Below are positions 1 to 8,168 of a stretch of 64,000 nt of DNA, piece after piece. The position numbers were made by a program, and so were the translations under genes. Each line of letters begins with the position of its first letter. Positions within the stretch are counted from its first letter, which is position 1. Source of the DNA: JAIBJN01 sp963842305 (lineage in GTDB: Bacteria; Actinomycetota; Thermoleophilia; Gaiellales; Gaiellaceae); contig CAWJFW010000007.1 of assembly GCA_963842305.1 (NCBI GenBank), forward strand, positions 124,001 through 188,000. Reading direction: 5' to 3'. The notes below the pieces were generated by a model, which was not told the origin of the DNA, did no database searches, and worked only from the letters and a program-made list of their open reading frames with translations.

Positions 1-2
1 CG

Positions 3-743
3 GCCGGTTCTGTGAGCACGGGGGCGATCGACCCGCTGGAGGAGATCGCCGAGCTGTGCCGTGAGGAGGGGATCTGGTTCCACGTCGACGGCGCGTACGG
101 CGCGCCGGCGGCGGTCGTCTCGGACGCACCGGCAGAGCTGAGCGCGCTCACGCTCGCCGACTCGGTGGCCGTCGACCCGCACAAGTGGCTCTATGCCCCG
201 CTCGAAGCCGGCTGTGTCCTCGTCCGCGACGAAGCCGCCCTGCGCGAGGCGTTCACCTATCACCCTCCGTACTACACATTCCCCGAGGGCGCACCCGTCA
301 ACTACGTCGACTACGGCCCGCAGAACTCGCGCGGCTTCCGCGCGCTGAAGGTCTGGCTGGCGCTTCGCCAGGTCGGGCGGGAGGGCTACGCACAGATGAT
401 CTCCGACGACATCGCACTCGCGCGCAGGCTCCACCGTCTGGCGGACGCCGATCCCGAGCTCGAGGCCTGGACGACGAGCCTCAGCATCACGACGTTCCGC
501 TACGTCCCCGAGGGCGTCCAACCCGGCCTCCCGGACACGGAGGACTACCTGAACGAACTGAACCAAGAGCTCCGCAGCCGTCTCGAGCGCGGCGGCGAGG
601 CCTTCCTCTCGAACGCGGTCGTCCGTGGGACCTATCTCCTCCGTGCGTGCATCGTCAACTTCCGCACGGGCAGCCGAGACATCGAGGCGGTTCCTGAGAT
701 CGTGAAGCGGGTCGGGCGAGAGCTCGCCGCGTCGGGCCGTTAG
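3..743 (+). CDS. PLP-dependent (aromatic amino acid-type) decarboxylase, 3' part
   Basis: This is the C-terminal half of a group II pyridoxal-phosphate decarboxylase (aromatic-L-amino-acid/glutamate decarboxylase family). The reading frame is open to the window edge and begins AGSVSTGAIDPL, the usual stretch before the PLP aspartate, so the start lies upstream. Visible motifs are HVDGAYG (PLP-pyridine aspartate) and DPHKW, whose lysine forms the Schiff base. The family converts amino acids to amines plus CO2. The exact substrate cannot be read from this part. The gene stops just before a long non-coding stretch and has no obvious link to the one-carbon genes downstream. Confidence 0.88.
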   Translation, partial: AGSVSTGAIDPLEEIAELCREEGIWFHVDGAYGAPAAVVSDAPAELSALTLADSVAVDPHKWLYAPLEAGCVLVRDEAALREAFTYHPPYYTFPEGAPVNYVDYGPQNSRGFRALKVWLALRQVGREGYAQMISDDIALARRLHRLADADPELEAWTTSLSITTFRYVPEGVQPGLPDTEDYLNELNQELRSRLERGGEAFLSNAVVRGTYLLRACIVNFRTGSRDIEAVPEIVKRVGRELAASGR

Positions 744-934
744 GCTCCGAGGTGTCGCAGTGTAAGGTCGCACGCGCCGGTGAGACCTGGCGCGCACCGA
801 TCCCAACGAGCAGGAGCGCGTCGTCCTCCGCCCGGACCTCGATCCGCTCGTTGCCCGGCCCTCGTCGCCGACCCGCGCGTGACCCGGCGCGAATTTCGGC
901 TTAACATGCCCGCATAGGCACGCCTGGCACCCAT

Positions 935-950
935 ACCGGCGAAAGCCGGT
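935..950 (+). terminator. GAAA-tetraloop hairpin followed by a T-rich run
   Basis: ACCGGC (935-940) and GCCGGT (945-950) are perfect complements closing a GAAA tetraloop, followed by TTCTCT. The shape fits a weak intrinsic terminator for the decarboxylase gene 190 bp upstream, or one helix of a structured RNA. Confidence 0.35.
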
Positions 951-1145
951 TTCTCTAACCGATCTTGTGGGGTAGCCGAAGCGCCGATCAGCTCAAGAAA
1001 ACCGGCAAGATGCCCTGCTAACGGGCACTTTCCGCCAAGTACCAAGAGTGACCACTAGAACCCACGTTTGACCGTGAGTTCGGGGGCTATGAGGGGCGCA
1101 AGAGGGGCGCGCACCTCTACGAACCAACCTCACTCGCACGAGGGA

Positions 1146-1252
1146 GGCAGGGCCGCTCCGGTTAGGAAAAGCGGCCCTGCCCTCGGACAGCCAACATCAC
1201 CACCCGAGGAGGGCAGAGCCGCAACTCAACCAATCCAACGGCCCTGCCCTCC
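1146..1252. repeat. Two tandem hairpins sharing the same arm sequence
   Basis: The first hairpin pairs 1146-1156 (GGCAGGGCCGC) with 1171-1181. The second pairs 1208-1221 with 1239-1252 with a single A/C mismatch. The right arms of both contain CGGCCCTGCCCTC, so the unit is duplicated. Each stem is 11-14 bp with a 14-17 nt loop. This may be a repeated palindromic element, a tandem terminator or part of an RNA; no function can be assigned. Confidence 0.5.
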
Positions 1253-1357
1253 AGACGGGAGGGGATGACAGACAAGGGGTGAGACGCTCGGGTTCACATT
1301 CATGGTTCCATTGCAATGCAGCGCCCGATATGACTGGCTGGTCCACGTCCATCCCCT

Positions 1358-1393
1358 CTTGCCTCGCGGTTGTAGTCAGGAGCACGAGGCAAG
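1358..1393. repeat. Inverted repeat, 9-bp arms
   Basis: CTTGCCTCG at 1358-1366 is exactly complementary to CGAGGCAAG at 1385-1393, separated by 18 nt. It lies in the intergenic region that looks low in GC. It could be one helix of an unrecognised RNA or a protein-binding palindrome. Confidence 0.35.
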
Positions 1394-1669
1394 CTTTGAG
1401 AGCTACCAATTTGAGAAGGCTTCACTTTGGTACCACGGCCTCGGACGGCCGGTGATCGCCGCAAGGTCTTGATGAGCGCAGTCAAGGCGACGGTGATCTA
1501 GACCGGCCTCGTGCGCTTCGGCATCGGCCAGCGGAATGTCTCGGCCGCAATCCGGGCAGAACCAACCATCGTGCGACTCGTGCCCGTTGCGCCGTGAGCC
1601 GTTCTGACTGTCGATTGCTGCCCCGGCGGCTTGTCGCGCTTGCCCTCTACAATCGCACTTGGAGGAAAT

Positions 1670-1876
1670 ATGGCGCGCAAGACCATGCTCGTTTCAGACC
1701 AGTCGGGCGACCTAGTGCCGGACGGCAAGGGAGCCGTATTGCGAATCACGTACACGGACGCTCGGCGCGGCGCTCACCAAGCCGACCTCACGGACAGCGA
1801 AGCGCAGGCAATCGTCAACAAGACGAACGCAAAGGCCGTCGCCCGGCGCGGACGCAAGCCGAAGGCAGCTGCGTGA
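1670..1876 (+). CDS. Small Lsr2-like / AT-hook DNA-binding protein
   Basis: A 68-residue basic protein. The start ATG at 1670 is chosen because GGAGG at 1661-1665 lies at good spacing; an upstream in-frame TTG has none. The N-terminal part (about residues 1-45, with VLRITYTDARRGAHQADLT) resembles the beta-hairpin dimerisation segment of Lsr2-type nucleoid proteins. The tail ARRGRKPKAAA is an AT-hook motif. It lacks the longer Lsr2 C-terminal helix domain. Its stop TGA shares a base with the ATG of the next gene (TGATG), so it is probably translationally coupled to the PucR regulator. A role in DNA binding is inferred from the motif only. Confidence 0.6.
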   Translation: MARKTMLVSDQSGDLVPDGKGAVLRITYTDARRGAHQADLTDSEAQAIVNKTNAKAVARRGRKPKAAA

Positions 1877-3546
1877 TGGCAAACTGGTCGCGGAGAAGGA
1901 TGATCGGATTTCTCTACTCGATCATCTCGACGGTCGGCTCGTCCCTGGACCTCGAGGAGGTCCTCGGTGCCGTCGTCCGACTCTTGACCGACGCGTGCTC
2001 CGTCCACGCCTGCTTCGTCTACCTGGTCGAGGACGAACGTCTCGTCCTGCAGGCCGCCTCGGAGCCCTACGATCACCTCGTCGGCGAGATCGCGCTCGAG
2101 CGGGGCGAGGGTCTCGCCTGGTGGGCGGCTGAGCACAAGGAGCCCGCGTGGATCCGCGACGAGCTGCTCGACGACCCGCGCGTCAAGTACGTTCCGGAGC
2201 TCGAGGAAGAGCGCTTCCAGTCGCTCGTGTCCGTGCCGATCATCGGCAAGGACGGCAATGTCATCGGCGTCATCTCGAGCCACACGGAGGCTCCACGCGA
2301 GTTCACGGAGGACGAGGTCGACGTACTCGTCTCGAGCGCCTCCCTGGTCGCCGGTGCGATCGAGAACGCCCGCCTCTACGAGCAGATGCGTGAGCGCGTG
2401 GACGAGCTCGAGCACCTGACCGAGCTGGGCGAGACGCTCGCCCGGGCCGAGACGCTCGAAACGGTGCTTCCGGCGGTCGCCTCGCGCGCGCGCAAGCTCG
2501 TGCGCGCGGAGTCGTGCCACCTCTATCTCCTCGACCCCGCGTCCGAGGTGCTCCACCTGCGCGCATCCGTGCCAGACGCCGCCGAGGCGCCCGCCGAGAT
2601 CGGCCTGTCGGACCTCGGCCCTGAGCTTGCGCGCAGCGGCCGCTACGCGTCGGTCGCCGTGCCGCTCGTCGCGAACGACGAGCTGCTCGGCCTCCTTGCC
2701 GCACGCGGCACCTCCGAGGTCGACCTCGCCCGCGCGGTCGCCAACCAGACCGCGGTCGCGCTCAAGAAGATCGAGCTGATCGAGCGGCTGACGGAGAAGA
2801 ACCTGATCAAGGACTTCTTCGAGCAGCTCGCCCGCGGCGAGTCGCTGCCAGGGCTCGAGGGCCGCGCGGCCCGGCTCGGCTGCGACCTCGACCGGCGCCA
2901 CGTCGTCCTCGCCGCCGAACCGCCGTCCGACGTCCTCGAGCGCGGGCTTGCGGCGGCAATGCCCGGCTCACTGCTCGATCGCCGCGACGACTCGACCCGT
3001 GCGCTCCTCCGCGTGCCGCACGACGGTGTGGACCGCTTGCTTGCGACCGTCCGGAAGCTCCAAGAGGGGCTGGAGGTGCCGGTCTCGATCGGCCTCTCGA
3101 ACGTCTGCTGCGGGGCCGCGACCTTCGCCGCCGGCTTCGAGGAGGCGCGACACGCGCTCCTCGGTACCACCGTCCTGCAGGGGAATCCCGGCGTCATGAC
3201 CTACGAGGAGCTCGGCCCGTACAAGTACCTGCTCCGCATGCCCTTCGACGGCGGCGTGCGCGACGCGCACCGAGATGCGGTCGCGCGGATCGCCGAGTAC
3301 GACCGCCAGCGCTCGACCGCCCTGCTCCGGACGCTCGAGGAGTTCCTCCGCCGCCGCGGCTCGATAAGCGCGACGGCCGAGGCGCTCTACGTCCACCCCA
3401 ACACGCTGCGCCAACGGTTGCGCCGCATCGGCGAGCTCTCCGGCCTCGACCTGCGAAAGGACGACTGGCTCATGGTGGAGATCGCCGTGAAGATGGTGCG
3501 CCTGCAGGAGGCGCTGGGGGCGAAGGAGCCGCGCGACCCCTCCTAG
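1876..3546 (+). CDS. GAF-domain PucR/CdaR-family transcriptional regulator
   Basis: A 556-residue regulator. Two GAF-like sensory domains occupy roughly residues 10-180 and 190-320. A degenerate GGDEF-like CdaR segment follows (about 330-460), then a C-terminal PucR helix-turn-helix (ISATAEALYVHPNTLRQRLRRI, split here as ISATAEALYVHPN and TLRQRLRRIGEL). PucR proteins usually activate amino-acid, purine or glycolate/amine catabolic genes. The start at 1876 overlaps the stop of the small AT-hook gene, giving a compact two-gene unit. Its position directly upstream of the glutamine synthetase-like gene makes that cluster its likely target, but this is inference. The GAF ligand is unknown. Confidence 0.85.
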   Translation: MANWSRRRMIGFLYSIISTVGSSLDLEEVLGAVVRLLTDACSVHACFVYLVEDERLVLQAASEPYDHLVGEIALERGEGLAWWAAEHKEPAWIRDELLDDPRVKYVPELEEERFQSLVSVPIIGKDGNVIGVISSHTEAPREFTEDEVDVLVSSASLVAGAIENARLYEQMRERVDELEHLTELGETLARAETLETVLPAVASRARKLVRAESCHLYLLDPASEVLHLRASVPDAAEAPAEIGLSDLGPELARSGRYASVAVPLVANDELLGLLAARGTSEVDLARAVANQTAVALKKIELIERLTEKNLIKDFFEQLARGESLPGLEGRAARLGCDLDRRHVVLAAEPPSDVLERGLAAAMPGSLLDRRDDSTRALLRVPHDGVDRLLATVRKLQEGLEVPVSIGLSNVCCGAATFAAGFEEARHALLGTTVLQGNPGVMTYEELGPYKYLLRMPFDGGVRDAHRDAVARIAEYDRQRSTALLRTLEEFLRRRGSISATAEALYVHPNTLRQRLRRIGELSGLDLRKDDWLMVEIAVKMVRLQEALGAKEPRDPS

Positions 3547-3733
3547 GAGGATTGACGGCCCGTGCCGCAGCGCTGACCCCGCTCGGTGCTACAAGACCCA
3601 GTCGGCCCACGCGGCGCTCCCGCGCCGCGCTGGTGGGTATCGACATACGCGCGGGCCGGGGCGTGTGCGGCCAAGCCATCGGCGGGCGGGCGAACGACCG
3701 TTATCGTCAGGACGTCCCAAAAGGAGGAGTTGC

Positions 3734-5122
3734 ATGGCCTCTGTCAGCGCCGCCGCGCCCACCGTCGAGGACATCCGCAAGGAGACGGAGAAGCGCGGCA
3801 TCGAGTTCTTCTTCGCGCAGTTCGTCGACATGTATGCGCGGCCGAGCGCCAAGCTCGTGCCCGCGGCCAATCTGGACGACCTCGTGACGGACGGCGCCGG
3901 CTTCGCCGGGTTCGCGGCCGGCGAGATCGGACAGGTCCCGAGCGATCCCGACATTGCCGCAATCCCCGACCTGGCCAGCTTCACGCCGGTGCCCTGGGAG
4001 CCGACGGTCGCGCGCTTCGCCTGCGACATCACCGTCGACGGCGAGGAGTGGCCGTACGACCCGCGCACGATCCTCCGCCGCCAGATCGCCTCGGCGCGCG
4101 AGCAAGGATTCGACTTCAGGATCGGGCTCGAGCTCGAGTACTTCCTCGTCGAGCTCCTGGACGACGGCTCGATCCGCCTCGAGGACGCGCTCGACACGCT
4201 GGAGAAGCCCTGCTACGACCTCAACGGGCTCTCGCGCCACTACGACTTCTTGACGACGGTCTCGCGGTACGTGAACGAGCTCGGCTGGGGCAACTACGCG
4301 AACGATCACGAGGACGCGAACGGGCAGTTCGAGCAGAACTTCAGGTACGCCGACGCGCTTACGAGCTGCGATCGCGCGATCTTCTTCCGCTACATGGTTC
4401 ATCAGCTCGCGGAGCGGAAGGGTCGCGAGGAAGGCAAGAACATCCTGGCCACGTTCATGCCGAAGCCGTTCACGAGCCTGACCGGCAACGGCTGTCACTT
4501 CCACATGTCGCTCTGGGACGGCGACACGAATCTCTTCCTGGACGAGAACGACCCGCGAGGGCTCGGGCTCTCCGAGACCGCCTATCACTTCATCGGCGGG
4601 CTGACCAAGCACGCGCGCGCCTACAGCGCGCTGACGGCGCCGACGGTCAACTCGTACAAACGGCTCAAGGTCGGGACGACGGCGAGCGGTGCCACCTGGT
4701 CGCCCGTCTGGATCAGCTACGGCTACAACAACCGCACGCAGATGCTCCGCGTACCGGGGCCCGGGCGCGTCGAGGACCGCACCATCGACGGCGCGTGCAA
4801 CCCCTATCTGGCGGCGACGGCGATCCTCGCGGCCGGGCTCGACGGGATCGGCCAGAAGCTCGATCCCGGAGAGCCGAACTCCGAAAACCTCTATGCGAGC
4901 CCATACGAGGAGCTTCGAAAGCGCGGTCTCGACACACTGCCGGCGAATCTCCTGGACGCGACGAACGAGCTCGAGGCCGACGACGTCCTGCGCGCCGCGC
5001 TCGGCCGCGGCCGCGACGAGGACTACGTCGACTACTTCCTTCGCGTGAAGCGGGACGAGTGGAACCGCTACCACGAGCAGGTGACCCCGTGGGAGGTGGC
5101 CGAGTATCTAACCCGCTTCTGA
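3734..5122 (+). CDS. gmaS: Glutamine synthetase-family ligase (GlnT / gamma-glutamylmethylamide synthetase type)
   Basis: A 462-residue ATP-dependent amine ligase of the glutamine synthetase fold. The start ATG at 3734 follows AAGGAGG at 3721-3727. Family motifs visible are GLELEYFLV (metal-binding glutamates), NGCHFHMSL (ATP/metal), NSYKRL and NNRTQMLRVP (glutamate/ATP site) and ACNPYLAATA. GlnT and gamma-glutamylmethylamide synthetase (GmaS) cannot be separated by motif alone. The neighbouring N-methylglutamate synthase- and dehydrogenase-like genes favour GmaS, which joins methylamine to glutamate. If the neighbours instead form a glutamate synthase-like set, it would be GlnT and make glutamine. 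Confidence 0.75.
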   Translation: MASVSAAAPTVEDIRKETEKRGIEFFFAQFVDMYARPSAKLVPAANLDDLVTDGAGFAGFAAGEIGQVPSDPDIAAIPDLASFTPVPWEPTVARFACDITVDGEEWPYDPRTILRRQIASAREQGFDFRIGLELEYFLVELLDDGSIRLEDALDTLEKPCYDLNGLSRHYDFLTTVSRYVNELGWGNYANDHEDANGQFEQNFRYADALTSCDRAIFFRYMVHQLAERKGREEGKNILATFMPKPFTSLTGNGCHFHMSLWDGDTNLFLDENDPRGLGLSETAYHFIGGLTKHARAYSALTAPTVNSYKRLKVGTTASGATWSPVWISYGYNNRTQMLRVPGPGRVEDRTIDGACNPYLAATAILAAGLDGIGQKLDPGEPNSENLYASPYEELRKRGLDTLPANLLDATNELEADDVLRAALGRGRDEDYVDYFLRVKRDEWNRYHEQVTPWEVAEYLTRF

Positions 5123-5212
5123 TCCATATGTAGGAATCATCCATATTGATCGACCCAAAATCGTGAGCAAAGCGCCTTTCCATGCGCTTCTACGTATGTA
5201 GATTTCGGACAT
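5123..5212 (+). promoter_or_regulatory. AT-richer leader with direct repeats and a hairpin before the amidotransferase gene
   Basis: This 90-bp gap looks more AT-rich than the flanking genes. ATCCATAT occurs at 5122-5129 and again at 5139-5146, 17 bp apart; TATGTAG occurs at 5127-5133 and 5195-5201. AAGCGC (5170-5175) pairs with GCGCTT (5184-5189). The downstream ATG at 5213 has no clear Shine-Dalgarno sequence, so translation may start from a leaderless or structured message. It probably holds a separate promoter for the three synthase genes. Confidence 0.4.
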
Positions 5213-6118
5213 ATGTGCGGCATCGTCGGACTCTTCTCCAAGTCGCCTGAGATCGAGCGCGGGCTCGGCGTGCACCTGGCCGCGATGCTCGAGCAGATGA
5301 ACGACCGCGGCCCGGACAGCGCCGGCGTGGCCGTCTACCGCGACCCGGCCCCCAGCGGGTCGAGCAAGCTGACGCTCTTCTCCGCCGATCCACTCCAGGA
5401 CTGGCACGGGCTCGCCGCCGAGCTCGGCCAGGCCTTCGGCGGATCGCCGGCGCCGGAGGTGCGCGCGAGCCACGCGGTGATGACGGTCGAAGCCGACGCG
5501 CCGGAGGCGGAGGCCTGGATCCGCAGCGTTCACCCCGAGCTGCGCGTCATGAGCGCCGGCCGGACGATCGAGATCTACAAGGAAGTCGGACGGCCCGAGG
5601 GCTTCGTGCGTCAGTTCGACCTCGAGGACTTCGAGGGCTCCCATGCGCTCGGGCACACGCGCATGGCCACGGAGAGCCGCGTGACGACCGAGGGCTCGCA
5701 CCCGTTCTCGACCGGGCACGACCTGTGCCTCGTCCACAACGGCTCGCTCTCGAACCACAACCGCCTACGGGAGAATCTCCGCCGTGAGGGGATCGCATTC
5801 CAGACGGAGAACGACACCGAGGTCGCCGCGGGCTACCTCGCCTGGCGGCTCCGCGAGGGCGCCTCGCTCGAGGAAGCCCTCGAAGGCTGCCTCACCGACC
5901 TGGACGGCTTCTACACGTTCCTCGTCGGCACCGAGGACGGCTTCGCCGTCCTGCGCGACCCGATCGCGTGCAAGCCCGCCGTCCTCGCCGAGACAGACGA
6001 CTGGGTGGCGATGGCCTCCGAGTGGCGGGCGATCGCGACCCTGCCCGGCGCGGCCGCGGCACGCTCGTGGGAGCCGGTCCCGGGCGTCGTCTACGCCTGG
6101 GAGCGGGCGAAGGTGTGA
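5213..6118 (+). CDS. mgsA: Class II glutamine amidotransferase subunit of N-methylglutamate synthase / GlxB-like
   Basis: A 301-residue protein starting MCGIVGLFS; Cys2 is the N-terminal nucleophile of class II (Ntn) amidotransferases. Further family signatures are the GHTRMATES and HNGSLSNH segments. It corresponds to the amidotransferase domain that is fused inside GltB but separate in GlxBCD/MgsABC. In N-methylglutamate synthase the three subunits together turn gamma-glutamylmethylamide or methylamine plus a glutamate donor into N-methylglutamate. The next two genes supply the remaining two GltB-like domains in the order expected for this complex. Confidence 0.78.
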   Translation: MCGIVGLFSKSPEIERGLGVHLAAMLEQMNDRGPDSAGVAVYRDPAPSGSSKLTLFSADPLQDWHGLAAELGQAFGGSPAPEVRASHAVMTVEADAPEAEAWIRSVHPELRVMSAGRTIEIYKEVGRPEGFVRQFDLEDFEGSHALGHTRMATESRVTTEGSHPFSTGHDLCLVHNGSLSNHNRLRENLRREGIAFQTENDTEVAAGYLAWRLREGASLEEALEGCLTDLDGFYTFLVGTEDGFAVLRDPIACKPAVLAETDDWVAMASEWRAIATLPGAAAARSWEPVPGVVYAWERAKV

Positions 6119-6128
6119 GGAGGCCCTG

Positions 6129-6845
6129 ATGGAGGCAGCCGAGGTCGCAGAGACGGTCGAGGTCGTCGACCTCGCCGAAACGCCGCTCCGCGAGCTCAAC
6201 CAGCGCCTGCACGATCTCGCCGACGGTGCGCCCGGCCCCCGCAACTGGCGCGTGCTGAACCCGAACGGTGCCCACGCCGTCGCGTGCGGCCTCGACGCCG
6301 AGATCGCGGTCGAGATCGACGGCCATGTCGGCTACTACTGCGCCGGCATGAACAAGGTCGCGACGGTGCGCGTGCACGGGAACGCGAGCACCGGCCTCGC
6401 CGAGAACATGATGTCAGGCACCGTCGTGGTCGAGGGCAACGCCAGCCAGTCCGCAGGCGCGACCGGCCACGGCGGGCTGCTCGTCGTCCACGGCGACGCG
6501 GCCGCCCGCTGCGGGATCTCCATGAAGGGGATCGACATCGTCGTCCAGGGGTCCGTCGGCCACCTCAGCGGCTTCATGGCCCAGACGGGCCGACTGGTCG
6601 TGTGCGGTGACGCCGGGGAGGCGCTCGGCGACTCGATCTACGAGGCCCGCCTCTACGTTCGCGGCTCCGTCGCCGGCCTCGGCGCCGACTGCGTGGAGAA
6701 GGAGCTGCAGGCGGAGCACGAGACCGAGCTCGCGGAGCTTCTCGCGCGCGCCGGCTTTGACGACCTCGACACCGCCGGCTTTCGCCGCTACGGCTCCGCC
6801 CGCGAGCTCTACAACTTCAAGGTCGACAACGCGGGCGCCTACTGA
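6129..6845 (+). CDS. mgsB: GXGXG-domain (glutamate synthase domain 3-like) subunit, MgsB/GlxC type
   Basis: A 238-residue protein. The start ATG at 6129 is 10 nt after the previous stop and has GAGGAGG just upstream. The repeated glycine-containing turns (GHVGYYCAGMN, GNASTGLAENMMSG, GNASQSAGATGHGG, GSVGHLSGFMAQ) form the right-handed beta-helix of the GltB C-terminal GXGXG domain, a structural subunit linking amidotransferase and FMN domains. Its stop shares a base with the next start (TGATG at 6843-6847), showing tight coupling. Confidence 0.78.
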   Translation: MEAAEVAETVEVVDLAETPLRELNQRLHDLADGAPGPRNWRVLNPNGAHAVACGLDAEIAVEIDGHVGYYCAGMNKVATVRVHGNASTGLAENMMSGTVVVEGNASQSAGATGHGGLLVVHGDAAARCGISMKGIDIVVQGSVGHLSGFMAQTGRLVVCGDAGEALGDSIYEARLYVRGSVAGLGADCVEKELQAEHETELAELLARAGFDDLDTAGFRRYGSARELYNFKVDNAGAY

Positions 6846-8164
6846 TGGCCGAACGCGCCTGGAACCTCCGGGAGTCGTACCTCTTCGACAAGCCGATCAT
6901 CGCCGAGATCCAGCGCGCGGCGCGGGAGGGCATCTACGACATCCGCGGCTTCGGGGCAAAGCGGCGGGTGCCCCACTTCGACGACCTCCTGCTCCTCGGG
7001 GCGAGCATCTCGCGCTATCCGCTCGAGGGCTACCGAGAGCGCTGCGACACCAACGTGACCCTCGGAACACGCTTCGCCCGGAAGCCCCTCGAGCTGAAGA
7101 TCCCGATCACGATCGCCGGCATGAGCTTCGGCGCGCTGTCGGCGCCCGCGAAGGAGGCGCTCGGGCGAGGCGCGTCCGAGATGGGGACGTCGACGACCAC
7201 GGGCGACGGCGGCATGACCACGGAGGAGCGCCAGCACTCGAGGCTCCTCGTCTACCAGCTCCTCCCCTCCCGCTACGGCATGAATCCCGACGATCTGCGG
7301 AAGGCGGACGCGATCGAAGTCGTGGTCGGCCAGGGCGCGAAGCCGGGCGGCGGCGGCATGCTCCTCGGCCACAAGATCTCGGACCGCGTGGCCGAGATGA
7401 GAGACCTGCCGAAAGGCATCGACCAGCGGAGCGCGAGCCGGCATCCCGACTGGACCGGGCCGGACGACCTCGAGATCAAGATCGGCGAGCTGCGCGAGAT
7501 CACGGACTGGGAGAAGCCGATCTTCGTCAAGGTCGGCGCGACGCGCACGTACTACGACGTCCAGCTCGCGGTCAAGGCGGGCGCCGACGTGATCGTGGTC
7601 GACGGCATGCAGGGCGGCACGGCGGCGACCCAGGACGTCTTCATCGAGCACGTCGGCATTCCGACGCTTCCTGCGGTGCGGCTGGCAATCGACGCTCTGC
7701 AGGAGCTGGGGATGCACCGGCAGGTGCAGCTCGTCGTCTCGGGCGGCATCCGCACGGGCGCCGACGTCGCCAAGACCCTCGCGCTGGGCGCAGACGCGGT
7801 CTCGCTCGGGACGGCGGCGCTGATCGCCATGGGCGACAACGCCCCCGAGCACGACGAGGCGTACCGTGCGATCGGGAGCGCGGCCGGCTACTACGACGAC
7901 TGGCAGGCAGGCCGCGACCCCGTCGGGATCTCCACACAGGAGGACGAGCTGGCCGCGCGCTTCGACGCCGAGCTCGGCGGCCGCCGGATCGCCAACTACC
8001 TGCGGGTGCTGACGCTCGAGACGCAGACCCTCGCGCGCGCCTGTGGCAAGTCCCACGTCCACAACCTCGAGCCGGAGGATCTTGTCGCGCTCACGGTGGA
8101 GGCCGCCGCCATGGCGCGCGTCCCCCTGGCGGGGACGAGCTGGATCCCCGGGAAGGAGGCCTAG
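6845..8164 (+). CDS. mgsC: FMN-binding glutamate synthase-like subunit, MgsC/GlxD type
   Basis: A 439-residue protein matching the FMN-binding TIM-barrel domain 2 of glutamate synthase. Segments typical of the family are MSFGALSAPAKEALGRGA, TTGDGGM, GQGAKPGGGGMLLG, VDGMQGGTAATQ, SGGIRTGADVAK and ALGADAVSLGTAAL. It is the catalytic subunit that would reduce and transaminate the imino intermediate. Together with the two preceding genes it forms a three-subunit enzyme (MgsABC or GlxBCD). The conserved [3Fe-4S] cysteine region of full GltB is not obvious. Which of the two complexes it belongs to rests on context. Confidence 0.8.
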   Translation: MAERAWNLRESYLFDKPIIAEIQRAAREGIYDIRGFGAKRRVPHFDDLLLLGASISRYPLEGYRERCDTNVTLGTRFARKPLELKIPITIAGMSFGALSAPAKEALGRGASEMGTSTTTGDGGMTTEERQHSRLLVYQLLPSRYGMNPDDLRKADAIEVVVGQGAKPGGGGMLLGHKISDRVAEMRDLPKGIDQRSASRHPDWTGPDDLEIKIGELREITDWEKPIFVKVGATRTYYDVQLAVKAGADVIVVDGMQGGTAATQDVFIEHVGIPTLPAVRLAIDALQELGMHRQVQLVVSGGIRTGADVAKTLALGADAVSLGTAALIAMGDNAPEHDEAYRAIGSAAGYYDDWQAGRDPVGISTQEDELAARFDAELGGRRIANYLRVLTLETQTLARACGKSHVHNLEPEDLVALTVEAAAMARVPLAGTSWIPGKEA

Positions 8165-8168
8165 ACCA

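Larger units (their letters stand above)
744..1669. other. 926-bp intergenic region with several hairpins, no convincing gene
   Basis: No reading frame here has a good start, ribosome site and coding-like composition together. Much of it, especially about 900-1450, looks less GC-rich than the surrounding genes. It contains at least four inverted repeats (listed separately), two of which share one arm sequence. It could be an untranslated RNA locus, a decayed mobile element or the remains of a gene; the sequence does not decide. No tRNA or known riboswitch consensus was recognised. A TACAAT at 1648-1653 may be the -10 box for the following small gene, but no well-spaced -35 was found. Confidence 0.55.

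Noticed and set aside
1068..1268. Short plus-strand frame in the hairpin region
   Set aside because: No ribosome site, and its coding sequence would consist largely of the two hairpins.
1408..1605. Minus-strand frame with a CPDCG zinc-ribbon-like segment in the intergenic region
   Set aside because: It has no start codon in frame, no ribosome site, and only one cysteine pair. It may be a gene remnant, but cannot be supported.
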